The notes under the pieces were generated by a model. That model saw nothing but the letters and a program-made list of their open reading frames with translations. It searched no databases and was not told the origin of the DNA. DNA of 64,000 nucleotides from positions 1 through 64,000 of the forward strand of contig NZ_LN909048.1 in the NCBI RefSeq assembly GCF_001486505.1. The letters are read 5' to 3'. Positions 46,578-54,520 of this stretch are shown piece after piece. The position numbers and the translations under genes are program-made. The DNA comes from Paenibacillus rubinfantis. Lineage in GTDB: Bacteria; Bacillota; Bacilli; Paenibacillales; Paenibacillaceae. Position 1 is the first letter of the stretch. The number at the start of each line of letters is the position of its first letter.

Positions 46578-48869
46578 TTAGAGCAACGGACTTTCGTGCT
46601 TCAGCTTGAGCCGTTCCCAGCGCCGGTTGACCTCTTCCTCGAAGGCATCAAGCAGCTCCTGGTCCTGCAGCATGTGCTTCGTTTTGCCCATCAGCTTCAG
46701 CCATTCCTGCGGCGAGATCCGCTTGTTTTTCGCCTCCGGATTGTAGGTGATGTTCGTGACGCCATGCTCGATTTCGTATAACGGGAAGAAGCAGGACTCT
46801 ACCGCCGTTTGCAGGATTTTCGTGCCGAGTTGATCCTCAGACCGCCAGTTCAGCGGACAGGTGCTCAGCACTTTCCCGTAAACCAGGCCTTCATTTTGCG
46901 CGTACCACCGCGCCTTGGCCGCCTTCGTAATCAGGTCCTGCGGGAAAGCCTCCGCCCCGGTAAACACGTACGGGATATTCGTCGCCGCCATGATCTGCGG
47001 AGTATCCTTGTGGTGGAACGCTTTCCCTTTCTGCGCCTTGCCTACGCCGGATGTACTGGTCTGATGCCCCAGCGGCGTGGAGTAGGAGAGCTGCGAGCCG
47101 GTGTTCATGTATCCTTCGTTGTCGTATTCCAAAATAATCATCTTGTGGTTCCGCAGCGCCGAGCCAATCGCCGGGCCCATCCCAATGTCCATTCCGCCGT
47201 CACCGGTCACCATGATAAAGGTAACGTTATCCGATACTTCGATCTCCCCGCGGCGCTTCCGCTCCCAGAACGCCTCGACAGCACCGGCCACGGTTGCAGC
47301 CCCGTTCTGGAACAAGTTATGGATGAACGTTTGCTTATGCGAGGTATAGGGATATCCGGCCGTAACGACGTACGAGCAGCCGGTTTGGAACAACGTAACC
47401 ACATCGCCTTCAATCCCTTTGTAAAACAGCTCCAAAGAGGAAATCGCGCTGCAGCCCGGACAAGCGCCATGGCCCGGCGCCAGCCGCTTCGGCTTCGCCG
47501 TCAGGTTGCGCAGCGGCGGCAGCTTCACCTTCAGCTTGCCGGTTGCCTCATCCGGCGTCACCTGGATCAGCCCGCTGTTAAAGGCATCGCCATGCTGCGG
47601 CGTCAAGATCGGTCTGAGCTCGTGCACCGGATCGCCGGGCACCTGCCCAAAATAATCGAACGGCACCGCAGCTTCGCCTTGGTTCATCGCCTCAATAGCC
47701 AGGTTAAAGAAGGCTTCCGCTTCATCCGGATAGAAGTCCTTCCCACCCAGGCCAAATACGCGGGACAAAACGATCGTTTCGTTCGCCGGGTCCAGCTTCA
47801 GCGCGGAGCGGATTTCATGCGTCATATTGCCGCCTTTGCCTCCGTAGGAATCGGCGCGTTCTCCCACCAGGAGCGCTTTGACACCCCGCAGCGCGGTACG
47901 GATCTCCTCCGCAGGGAAAGGCCGGATGACGTTCGGCCGAATGAGCCCCGCCTTCATCCCCTGGGCTCGCAGCTTGTCAACGATCGCCTTGGCCGTTTCC
48001 GCCGCTGAGTTCAGCAGAAATAAAGCGACCTCCGCATCCTCCATCTGATACAATTCGAGCACCGGGTAATCGCGTCCCGAAATCGCCTTATATTCGGCGG
48101 CGATTTGTTGATACACTTCAGCCGCCCGCTCCTGGGCCAGGTGCAGCTGGTAGTGGTTGTTCAATAAGTCGTCGCCGTTCATATGCGCGCCAACCGAAAT
48201 CGGCCGCGACGGATCGGCTACGTCATCAAACCCAACCGGCGGCGTTTCGCCCACAAACGCTTGGACCGACTTGGCGTCCTTGAAATAACTTAACTTCCGT
48301 TTCTGGTGAGACGTGAAGAACCCGTCATAAGCAACGATTACAGGCAGCCGAACCTCCGGATGCTCCGACCATTTCAACGCCATAATGTTCATGTCGTAGG
48401 CCGCTTGCGGTGTGCTTGCCGTGAGGATTAACCAGCCGGTGTTCAGCGCAAAATACAGGTCGGAATGGTCGCCGCGAATATCCAGCGGACCGCTGATCGC
48501 GCGGGTTACCAGGTTCAGCACCATCGGGAACCGCGTCCCGGACTGCACCGGCAGCTGTTCAATCATGTACATGAACCCATTGGCGCTGGTGGCATTGACG
48601 ACCCGGGCCCCGGCGAGCGCCGCCCCGTAGCAAATCCCCGCCGAGCCATGCTCCCCATCCGCCGCAATCAGCTGGATATCATGCAGGCCTTGCGCCTTTT
48701 TCTGGTCCAGAATCTGCGCGATCTCTGTGGACGGCGTGATCGGAAAATACCCCATCACATGGTAATTGATCTGAGCCGCCGCCATGGCCGCCGCTTCATT
48801 GCCCGACTCGAAGGCCGTGGTTTGTTCCGCCAGCGTCATTTTCGTCATTTTCTCTTCGGTTATAGACAT
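46578..48869 (-). CDS. porAB: 2-oxoacid:ferredoxin oxidoreductase, fused alpha-beta subunits
   Basis: The enzyme decarboxylates a 2-oxoacid to its CoA ester and reduces ferredoxin; pyruvate is the likeliest substrate. The N-terminal 400 residues are the alpha subunit (GYFPITPSTEIAQ, with the TSANGF and GDHSD regions). The C-terminal part is beta, with [4Fe-4S] cysteines in HGACPGCSA and TGCSYV and a thiamine-diphosphate motif GDGGMDIGMGPAIGSALRNH. The 763-aa alpha-beta fusion is less common than separate subunits or the 1170-aa single chain. GGAGG lies 9 nt upstream. Substrate specificity is inferred from context. Confidence 0.9.
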   Translation of the reverse strand: MSITEEKMTKMTLAEQTTAFESGNEAAAMAAAQINYHVMGYFPITPSTEIAQILDQKKAQGLHDIQLIAADGEHGSAGICYGAALAGARVVNATSANGFMYMIEQLPVQSGTRFPMVLNLVTRAISGPLDIRGDHSDLYFALNTGWLILTASTPQAAYDMNIMALKWSEHPEVRLPVIVAYDGFFTSHQKRKLSYFKDAKSVQAFVGETPPVGFDDVADPSRPISVGAHMNGDDLLNNHYQLHLAQERAAEVYQQIAAEYKAISGRDYPVLELYQMEDAEVALFLLNSAAETAKAIVDKLRAQGMKAGLIRPNVIRPFPAEEIRTALRGVKALLVGERADSYGGKGGNMTHEIRSALKLDPANETIVLSRVFGLGGKDFYPDEAEAFFNLAIEAMNQGEAAVPFDYFGQVPGDPVHELRPILTPQHGDAFNSGLIQVTPDEATGKLKVKLPPLRNLTAKPKRLAPGHGACPGCSAISSLELFYKGIEGDVVTLFQTGCSYVVTAGYPYTSHKQTFIHNLFQNGAATVAGAVEAFWERKRRGEIEVSDNVTFIMVTGDGGMDIGMGPAIGSALRNHKMIILEYDNEGYMNTGSQLSYSTPLGHQTSTSGVGKAQKGKAFHHKDTPQIMAATNIPYVFTGAEAFPQDLITKAAKARWYAQNEGLVYGKVLSTCPLNWRSEDQLGTKILQTAVESCFFPLYEIEHGVTNITYNPEAKNKRISPQEWLKLMGKTKHMLQDQELLDAFEEEVNRRWERLKLKHESPLL

Positions 48870-48926
48870 CGATAAAGTCCTCCTTTAGGCTCTTCTGCGA
48901 GTTCAAAACCCCTTGGAATAAAACCT

Positions 48927-49919
48927 CTACTGAAAGACGTGGGCGACGCGGTGGCTGTCGGCATACCCGGGTTCCTCCCGCCGCATGCTAAGCGCTCCTG
49001 TTGGGCAAATTTCCACGCATTTCAAACAACCTTTGCAATACTGATAATCGATTCCGCTAAGATACATTTGAGCGCGCCCTTTCTTGTCCTCCCCGGATTC
49101 CCATACGAAGCACAGATCGGGGCAAACCGTATCACAGTTGGCACAATGGATGCAGCTGTCCGCATCCAGCTCCGGCACAAAGCCCTGACGGGAACCGCTC
49201 AAATCCTTCAGCAGGCTGTTCCCCTGCGCGCGGATAATGCCGCCCGGTGCCTGTGTCGCATAGCCAAGCAGCGGCTGCGGCCGTTCGAAACGCATCCCTT
49301 GGACCCCTTCGGGAGCCGGGATCGTCTGGAAACGCACTTCATGATATCCCCGGTCGAATGTGCGCAAGTTGGGCTCTACCAAGTGCGGGTATTTTTTCTG
49401 GAACGTATGCTTAATCACTTCACGCATCGAATCTGGATCCAGAAAATCGCAGATCCGGAACAACGCCCCTAACATCGAGGTGTTGACCTTCGTATGCTCG
49501 TCGATAGCGATCCCCATCGCGTCCACAACAGCCAGCGTCCCGTAAGGGAACTTCAGGTCGCGTCGAATCTCCTCAAAATCGCGGGTTGAGTTCACCAGCA
49601 CGATTCCGTCGGGCTTTAATCCGCTTAGGACATTCACCGTCTTGTGCAGCGCTTCATGGAACACGCCGATCACATGGGGTTCCTCGATCGGGCTGTGATC
49701 ATGGATCTCCACGTCCGGCTCGCAGAAGCGGACGAAGCTCTTCACCGGGGATCCCTTCTTCTCCGAACCATAGGACGAAAAGTTCGCTCCGTTTAGGCCG
49801 AGTCCAAGAACCCCGGATTCCGCCAGCATCTTCCCGGCCAGGTTGGCGCCGAGCCCGCCGATGGATTCCAGCCGAATTTCAAAAAAGCCAAGGTCATTTG
49901 TTTTGGTCAATATGCTCAT
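48927..49919 (-). CDS. porGD: 2-oxoacid:ferredoxin oxidoreductase, fused gamma-delta subunits
   Basis: The 330-aa protein joins the gamma domain (IRLESIGGLGANLAGKMLA, about 1-200) to a two-[4Fe-4S] ferredoxin-like delta domain (CIHCANCDTVCP and CKGCLKCVEICP). Together with the alpha-beta protein it completes the four-domain enzyme, delta passing electrons to a soluble ferredoxin. No ferredoxin gene is visible in the window. A GAGGAG precedes the ATG. A Rex/Fnr-like box lies 25 nt upstream of the start. Confidence 0.92.
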   Translation of the reverse strand: MSILTKTNDLGFFEIRLESIGGLGANLAGKMLAESGVLGLGLNGANFSSYGSEKKGSPVKSFVRFCEPDVEIHDHSPIEEPHVIGVFHEALHKTVNVLSGLKPDGIVLVNSTRDFEEIRRDLKFPYGTLAVVDAMGIAIDEHTKVNTSMLGALFRICDFLDPDSMREVIKHTFQKKYPHLVEPNLRTFDRGYHEVRFQTIPAPEGVQGMRFERPQPLLGYATQAPGGIIRAQGNSLLKDLSGSRQGFVPELDADSCIHCANCDTVCPDLCFVWESGEDKKGRAQMYLSGIDYQYCKGCLKCVEICPTGALSMRREEPGYADSHRVAHVFQ

Positions 49920-49943
49920 TCGCCATGTCTCCTCTACGTTTTG

Positions 49944-49961
49944 TTGTGAAATATTTCACGA
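49944..49961 (-). promoter_or_regulatory. Rex-like (or Fnr-like) operator before porGD
   Basis: The plus strand reads TTGTGAAATATTTCACGA, 17 of 18 against the Rex pattern TTGTGAA-N4-TTCACAA. It also matches the TGTGA-N6-TCACA form of Bacillus Fnr in all but the last base. It lies 25 nt before the porGD start. A candidate promoter (TTCAAG, 17 nt, TATTCT) lies just upstream, so the box is placed for repression, favouring Rex. Confidence 0.7.
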
Positions 49962-50020
49962 ATATTAGCGAAAAGAATAACGTTTCATCTCTTCAACTTG
50001 AACTACATGTGCAACTCTAA

Positions 50021-51079
50021 CTAAGCATGACGGCGGCTTGCTGTCGCCTTCAGGCTGTCCCCCCTTCCCATATCTACGGAAAAGCCCGCCACTCCAATCC
50101 GGAGCTCCAGGCAGTGCCTGCATTGGGCGGATTCATCCCCCGTGCAAATTTTGTTGTTGTACAGCGCATACTTCTTGCGTACGGTAACGGGTGACAGATT
50201 GGGCATGACCACATTGGCCCCGGCCTTTAGCGCCAACTCCCTGCCTTCCGGGTGTAACGAACCTAACGCGGTTGTCGCGGGAATTAAGGCTTCGGGCAGG
50301 AACAGGCGGGCTAGGGCAACCATAACCAGCGTATCCTCCAGCGATCCGGCCTTCGCATCGCGCAGCGGAGTCTTGTCATGGGGGATAAACGGGCCGATGC
50401 CGATCATGTCCGGGTTGAGCGTATGGAGATAGATCAAATCTTCAGCTAAATCCTCCGTAGTCTGGCCGGGCAATCCGACCATAAAGCCTGCACCAATTTG
50501 ATAGCCGATCGACTGCAACGTCTCCAGACACTGGCGGCGGTGTTCATAAGACATGGAAGGATGCAGCGCTTGATACAACCCCCGGGAAGCGGTTTCATGA
50601 CGCATCAAAAAGCGATCCGCCCCCGCTTCATACAGCAATCGGTAGGTTTCCTCCTCCCGTTCACCGATGGATAAGGTGATCGCCGCATCCGGAAATTCCG
50701 CTTTGATATTCCGGATCAAGGCAGCCAGCAGATCGGCCGTATACCAGGGATCCTCCCCGCTTTGGAGCACAAATGTGCGGAAGCCCAGCCCGTATCCTTC
50801 CCGGCAGCATTCGAGAATCTCCTCCGGGCTGAGCCGATAGCGTTCCGCCTCGCGATTCCCGGCCCGCAGACCGCAGTACAAGCAGTTCCGCCGGCAGTAG
50901 CTGGAAAATTCGATCAAACCGCGCATATACACCTTGTCCCCATAAGCCTGTTCCCGTCTCAGACGGGCTAATCGGAAGAGTTCCCCGCGCGTTTCGACAT
51001 CCATATGCCCCAGCAAATCGACGAGCTCCTCCTTGGAGAGCTCTCCCCGCGCATAGAGCTTGTGCACGAGTTGTTTCAT
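50021..51079 (-). CDS. hydE: [FeFe]-hydrogenase maturation radical SAM enzyme HydE
   Basis: HydE works with HydG and HydF on assembly of the 2Fe subcluster. The radical SAM motif is CRRNCLYC (CxxxCxxC), followed by VLQSGEDPWY and the GFMVGLPGQT barrel motif. The C-terminal CRHC pair is typical of many HydE proteins. ATG 51079 (MKQLVHKLY) has AAGGATG 8 nt upstream; the longer ORF to 51175 covers the operator. At 352 aa it is full length. It is first in the minus-strand operon. Confidence 0.94.
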   Translation of the reverse strand: MKQLVHKLYARGELSKEELVDLLGHMDVETRGELFRLARLRREQAYGDKVYMRGLIEFSSYCRRNCLYCGLRAGNREAERYRLSPEEILECCREGYGLGFRTFVLQSGEDPWYTADLLAALIRNIKAEFPDAAITLSIGEREEETYRLLYEAGADRFLMRHETASRGLYQALHPSMSYEHRRQCLETLQSIGYQIGAGFMVGLPGQTTEDLAEDLIYLHTLNPDMIGIGPFIPHDKTPLRDAKAGSLEDTLVMVALARLFLPEALIPATTALGSLHPEGRELALKAGANVVMPNLSPVTVRKKYALYNNKICTGDESAQCRHCLELRIGVAGFSVDMGRGDSLKATASRRHA

Positions 51080-51159
51080 CAGGCAATCATCCTTTGGATA
51101 AACTGGATTTGGACCTTGGTATACCCTATGGCTGACGTGGAAAATGATGAATGAAGTAA

Positions 51160-51177
51160 TTGTGAATATTTTCACTT
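51160..51177 (-). promoter_or_regulatory. Rex-like operator upstream of hydE
   Basis: The plus strand reads TTGTGAATATTTTCACTT, 16 of 18 against TTGTGAA-N4-TTCACAA. On the minus strand it lies directly after a possible -10 (TATAAA) with a weak -35 (TTAGCG, 17 nt spacer), about 80 nt before hydE. Repressor placement again fits Rex better than an Fnr activator. Confidence 0.6.
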
Positions 51178-51214
51178 TATAGGCGTTTTAATAAAGTTCG
51201 CTAATAATATCACC

Positions 51215-51480
51215 CCGGTTTCTGAATAGTGCTGCGGTCTGAGCGACGTAAGGATCCGCTGCTGTTGAGTTGGTGGGTTTGTTGCTTCGATGGATGGTAC
51301 GATCTTGGCTTGATGTGTTTGCTTGATGTGTTTGGCTTGATGATCGGTTGCGATGTTAGCTTAATCGTGTGTTTGATGGATTGCTGCTTCGTTTGATTGT
51401 TCGATCGTTGGTTGGAATAAGGCTTGATCGTTAGGTGTGATTTCGGTTCGTAGATGTGTGCCGCGTGCGCAGCGTCGAAT
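51215..51480. other. Strand-skewed low-complexity region with short tandem repeats
   Basis: About 265 nt are strongly G+T-rich on plus (A+C-rich on minus). GCTTGATGTGTTT is repeated perfectly in tandem at 51308-51320 and 51321-51333, followed by a partial third copy, with looser GCTT/TTGAT variants on both sides. A 93-codon minus frame here (start 51491) is low complexity and lacks a ribosome site. It separates the hyd operon from rqcP. No gene is called. Confidence 0.6.
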
Positions 51481-51622
51481 GATTTCGACATGAGGTTAAA
51501 TCAGAGGTGTTTTCTAAGAAGCAGATGTATGCTTATCGAAAACGTTAGTAAGTGTATTTACTATATTACCATGAATTCACAGTTTGGCTAGGATATTTTT
51601 TACACCCCCATAGGGTTAAAAA

Positions 51623-51656
51623 AAGAGCATGTCCCGAGAAAACGGAACATGCTCTT
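51623..51656 (-). terminator. Terminator downstream of rqcP
   Basis: AAGAGCATGT and ACATGCTCTT form a 10-bp base, with inner CCG/CGG pairing, followed by seven T residues on the minus strand. It lies 14 nt after the rqcP stop and ends the hup-rqcP transcript. Confidence 0.93.
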
Positions 51657-51669
51657 GAGCTTCACGATT

Positions 51670-51951
51670 TCAGGACCAGTCCAAACCGGTATCCTTCGCG
51701 ATCGGCTCTTCCTTGATTAAGGTATACATGGTCGCTGCTTCATCCTTGCGAGTCGTTTCGACCAGGCGTTCGACGCGGACGGTCACCAGCTTTTGGCCGA
51801 ATTGAACCGTGATTTCATCGCCCACCTTGACGGTACTGCTCGGTTTGGATTCGCGCCCATTGATTAGAACTCTGCCTTGTTCGGAGACGTCCTTGGCCAC
51901 CGTGCGCCGCTTGATTAACCGCGATACCTTCAGGAATTTATCTAGACGCAT
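51670..51951 (-). CDS. rqcP: RqcP, S4-domain ribosome quality-control factor
   Basis: The 93-aa protein consists of an S4 RNA-binding domain (MRLDKFLKVSRLIKRRTVAK...GRVLINGRE) with a short C-terminal extension. In B. subtilis RqcP (YabO) binds stalled 50S subunits and works with RqcH in alanine tailing. Its ATG overlaps the hup stop by one base (TAATG). In B. subtilis yabO is followed by yabP; here the hydrogenase island intervenes. Confidence 0.94.
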   Translation of the reverse strand: MRLDKFLKVSRLIKRRTVAKDVSEQGRVLINGRESKPSSTVKVGDEITVQFGQKLVTVRVERLVETTRKDEAATMYTLIKEEPIAKDTGLDWS

Positions 51952-52223
51952 TATTTTACAGCTTCTTTAAGTTTGTTGCCCGCTTTGAATGCCGGTACAT
52001 TGGAAGCCGGGATTTCGATAGTTTTGCCGGTTTGTGGGTTGCGGCCCGTACGACCGGAACGTTTACGAGTTTCGAACGTACCGAAACCGATCAATTGGAC
52101 TTTGTCGCCACCAGCAAGGGCTTCAGTGATTTCGCCGAGGAAACCGTTCAATACGGATTCAACGTCTTTTTTAGTCAAACCGCTTTTGCTGGAAATGTTG
52201 TTGATCAGATCTGTTTTGTTCAT
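51951..52223 (-). CDS. hup: HU-family DNA-binding protein
   Basis: The 90-aa nucleoid protein has the typical HU start (MNKTDLINNISSKSGLTKKDVE), the core VQLIGFGTFETRKR and the DNA-binding arm with GRNPQTGKTIEIPAS. GGGAGG lies 8 nt before the ATG. In B. subtilis the HU gene hbs lies elsewhere; a position between mazG and rqcP is seen in Paenibacillus-type genomes. Confidence 0.97.
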   Translation of the reverse strand: MNKTDLINNISSKSGLTKKDVESVLNGFLGEITEALAGGDKVQLIGFGTFETRKRSGRTGRNPQTGKTIEIPASNVPAFKAGNKLKEAVK

Positions 52224-52264
52224 TAATAATGCCTCCCAATAATAAAAGAAATAGGTGATACCTT

Positions 52265-52295
52265 GGCACTACAGGCTCTAGGCCTGTCCTGCGCC
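52265..52295 (-). other. Stem-loop in the hup leader
   Basis: ACAGGC and GCCTGT form a perfect inner stem, with partial GGC/GCC pairing at the base, about 45 nt upstream of the hup start. It is not followed by T residues on the minus strand. A role in mRNA stability or control is possible. Confidence 0.4.
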
Positions 52296-52407
52296 ATTTG
52301 GTTATCTTTTTATGAGTATTCTTGCTTGAAATGAAAAATCCTGCACTGTTAGGAACTTTTTTTTTGTTTTTTTCGCAAAAAACCCGAAATTTAGGCCTTT
52401 TCTCCCA

Positions 52408-53904
52408 TCATTCCCGTTCTTTCGACTTAGCTTCATTCCATAAAACGTCCATTTCCGCTAACGTACTGTCGACGGGCGTCTTCCCCTGTTCGCGGAGTCG
52501 CTCTTCGACATAATGGAACCGCTGCGTAAATTTGCGGATCGTCCGCGACAGGGCTTGTTCGGGATCGGCCCCGATATAGCGGGCTGCATTTACCACCGAG
52601 AATAGCACATCGCCCAGCTCCAACTCCTGCGCTTCGGGATCTTGCTTTTGCGTTACGGCTTCCTTCAGCTCGCGAATTTCTTCCTCCAGCTTGGTCCAGA
52701 CCCCGTCGATGTCCTCCCAGTCGAATCCGGCCTTAGCCGCTTTTTTCTGGAGCTTGTATGCCTTCATCAAAGCCGGCAAGTCACGCGGCACCCCGCTGAT
52801 CGCCGATTGGCGCTCGGGTTCGAGGCCTTTGCGCTTCTTCTCTTCGGCTTTCATCGCTTCCCAGTTGTTCAACGCAGCTTCGGCATCCTCGGCGTTCAAA
52901 TTGCCAAAGACATGCGGATGGCGGTAAATCAGCTTCTCATTCAGCTCCTGGATGACATCATACACCGTAAAAGCGCCGGTCTCCTCCTCCATTTGGGAGT
53001 GGAGCATGATCTGCAGCAGCAGATCGCCAAGCTCCTCGCGCATATGATCGGGATCATCGTCATCGATCGTCTCCAGCACCTCGTAGGTTTCTTCGATGAG
53101 ATTCTTGCGGATCGACTCGTGCGTTTGCTCACGGTCCCACGGACAACCGCCGGGACTGCGCAATATCGACACAATCTCATGAAGCCGCTGGAAGCTGCGG
53201 ATGCGAAGCGATTCGTCCTCACTGGCCGGCACATAAACGAGGGATAGGTTACCGTAACCATCGAGGCGGTCCAGCTCAAACAGCGGCACCCGCTCGATTC
53301 GTTCCTGTCCTTCGACGCCCAGAGCATGTCCCACAACAACTTGATAATCATCGGGCAGCAGCTCCATTAATCCCAGCTTCACTTCCGAAGCGGTCAGCTG
53401 GTCGTACACTTGCCCGATCAGGGTATGCCGTCTCGGATCGATCGCTTCCCCACGGACCTCCGAAGCGTCCAGCAGCAGGAAGCCTTCGATTGGATCAAAA
53501 CCCAGGCGAACAAAAGCCTCATCCAGGAAGCTCTCCCCGCCAAGGATGTCGAGCGGAATACCTCGCTCTGGACAACGCTCCCGCAGCAGCTTCACCGTCG
53601 CCTCGGCGACCTGCGGGTGCCCGGGAACTGCGTAAACGAGATGCGTCCCGTCTCCGCCCGCTTCGGCCCGTGCTAACAGCCGGGTGACAATCTCCTCGTA
53701 GACGGAGGGGAAATCGTCCTTTGCTTCATAAACCTCGTCAAACGAGGTGAACTCGACGCCCGTCTGCTCCAGCCAAGCCACGACCGGATGGTCCTTCGTC
53801 CGGACGTAACGTTCGCCCGCTTCCTGCAGCCGTTTCAGGCTGCCTAAGGTCAGCCGGTCGGGGTCCCCCGAGCCGAGGCCGACCACCGTAATGGTTGCGC
53901 TCAT
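52408..53904 (-). CDS. mazG: Nucleoside triphosphate pyrophosphohydrolase MazG with N-terminal methylase-like domain
   Basis: The 498-aa protein is a YabN-type fusion. The N-terminal tetrapyrrole-methylase-like domain (ITVVGLGSGDPDRLTLGSL, about 1-220) is followed by MazG sequence with two EExxE...EDxxD-type helices (CPWDREQTHESIRKNLIEETYEVLE and ELGDLLLQIMLH). The second copy (LEEEIRELKEAV and ELGDVLFSVVNAARY) is near the C terminus. MazG hydrolyses NTPs and dNTPs. Length agrees with B. subtilis YabN. Confidence 0.95.
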   Translation of the reverse strand: MSATITVVGLGSGDPDRLTLGSLKRLQEAGERYVRTKDHPVVAWLEQTGVEFTSFDEVYEAKDDFPSVYEEIVTRLLARAEAGGDGTHLVYAVPGHPQVAEATVKLLRERCPERGIPLDILGGESFLDEAFVRLGFDPIEGFLLLDASEVRGEAIDPRRHTLIGQVYDQLTASEVKLGLMELLPDDYQVVVGHALGVEGQERIERVPLFELDRLDGYGNLSLVYVPASEDESLRIRSFQRLHEIVSILRSPGGCPWDREQTHESIRKNLIEETYEVLETIDDDDPDHMREELGDLLLQIMLHSQMEEETGAFTVYDVIQELNEKLIYRHPHVFGNLNAEDAEAALNNWEAMKAEEKKRKGLEPERQSAISGVPRDLPALMKAYKLQKKAAKAGFDWEDIDGVWTKLEEEIRELKEAVTQKQDPEAQELELGDVLFSVVNAARYIGADPEQALSRTIRKFTQRFHYVEERLREQGKTPVDSTLAEMDVLWNEAKSKERE

Positions 53905-53962
53905 GGTAATGGCTTCACTCCCTGTGGGTTCTACTTGTCCATCGATCCGGTTCCTTTTTAGC

Positions 53963-54146
53963 TAACGGACCCAAAGGACCTTATTTGTCAGAAATATTGC
54001 CGTTCTCTCTTCTAACGGACAGCAAAGCCGCTATTTCCCCCAAAATGGTCCGATACGAGCACATCCGGGCCAAATAAGGTCCCCGGGGTCCGTTACAAGA
54101 CCGAAAACGGTAGACTTCGCTGGAATAACGGCGCTTCGGTCCGTTA
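53963..54146. repeat. Four-unit intergenic repeat element, copy 3 (mazG-spoVB)
   Basis: Four units of the form TAACGGAC-N-(A/C)C(C/G)-(T/C)TATT. Two are on plus (53963-53988 and 54013-54038) and two on minus (54070-54095 and 54121-54146). Start offsets are 0, 50, 107 and 158, one base different from the other copies at the last unit. The element lies between the mazG start and the spoVB 3' end, in the 3' flank of spoVB. It shares the GAC-type core with copy 2. Confidence 0.85.
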
Positions 54147-54241
54147 GGGACTCGGCTTTCCGCGCCGCAGCTTGCTCCTCTTACTATATCACTGCCGGGG
54201 GCGAAATTGAAATTCGGCTGCCGAGCCGAGCCAAAGCAACG

Positions 54242-54482
54242 CTACGGCAGCAGCCGCAGCTTCCGAAGCAGCGTCAGCAGCTTCGGGCCCACCCGCGGCA
54301 GGGCGCTCAGCTCTGCCGCGCTAAGCAGCCGTGTGCGCAGCACGGCTGCGGCAAACACCGCTGCGCCCAGCAGCACGCCGAGCAGGCTGTTTTTCCCGGC
54401 TTTCCGGGCGTTGCCGCCCCCTCCCGCCCCGGCTTTGGCCCCTGCGCCGGCCCCGGCGTTCTTTCCGTCCCCCGCTTTGGTG
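54242..54482 (-). pseudogene. C-terminal remnant of spoVB-like flippase, detached
   Basis: Downstream of the break the minus strand stays open for about 80 codons to a TAG at 54242-54244. It reads a Gly/Ala/Lys-rich low-complexity stretch, a hydrophobic segment (LLGVLLGAAVFAAAV) and an ending LPRVGPKLLTLLRKLRLLP. The final segment resembles the C terminus of SpoVB/YabM-type flippases. It is in a different frame from the N-terminal part. The piece is probably the true end of the same gene, cut off by a loss at 54483-54520. Confidence 0.6.
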
Positions 54483-54520
54483 CTGTCTCTTATACCCTTC
54501 TAGATGTGAAAAAGAGCCGG
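54483..54520. other. Junction resembling two facing Tn5/Nextera mosaic ends
   Basis: Plus-strand CTGTCTCTTATAC (54483-54495) equals the first 13 bases of the 19-bp mosaic end CTGTCTCTTATACACATCT. After 6 nt, 54502-54520 (AGATGTGAAAAAGAGCCGG) matches the opposite-facing mosaic end at 15 of 19 positions. The spoVB frame breaks exactly here. This is most easily explained as library-adapter sequence joined into the assembly, not as biology. Confidence 0.7.

Noticed and set aside
51308..51346. Short direct repeats as a CRISPR remnant
   Set aside because: Repeats are 13 nt and contiguous without spacers, and no cas genes are present.
51210..51491. 93-codon minus frame in the G+T-skewed tract
   Set aside because: Composition is low complexity (Lys/Ser/Asn/Gln/Thr) from the repeat, with no ribosome site at the start.
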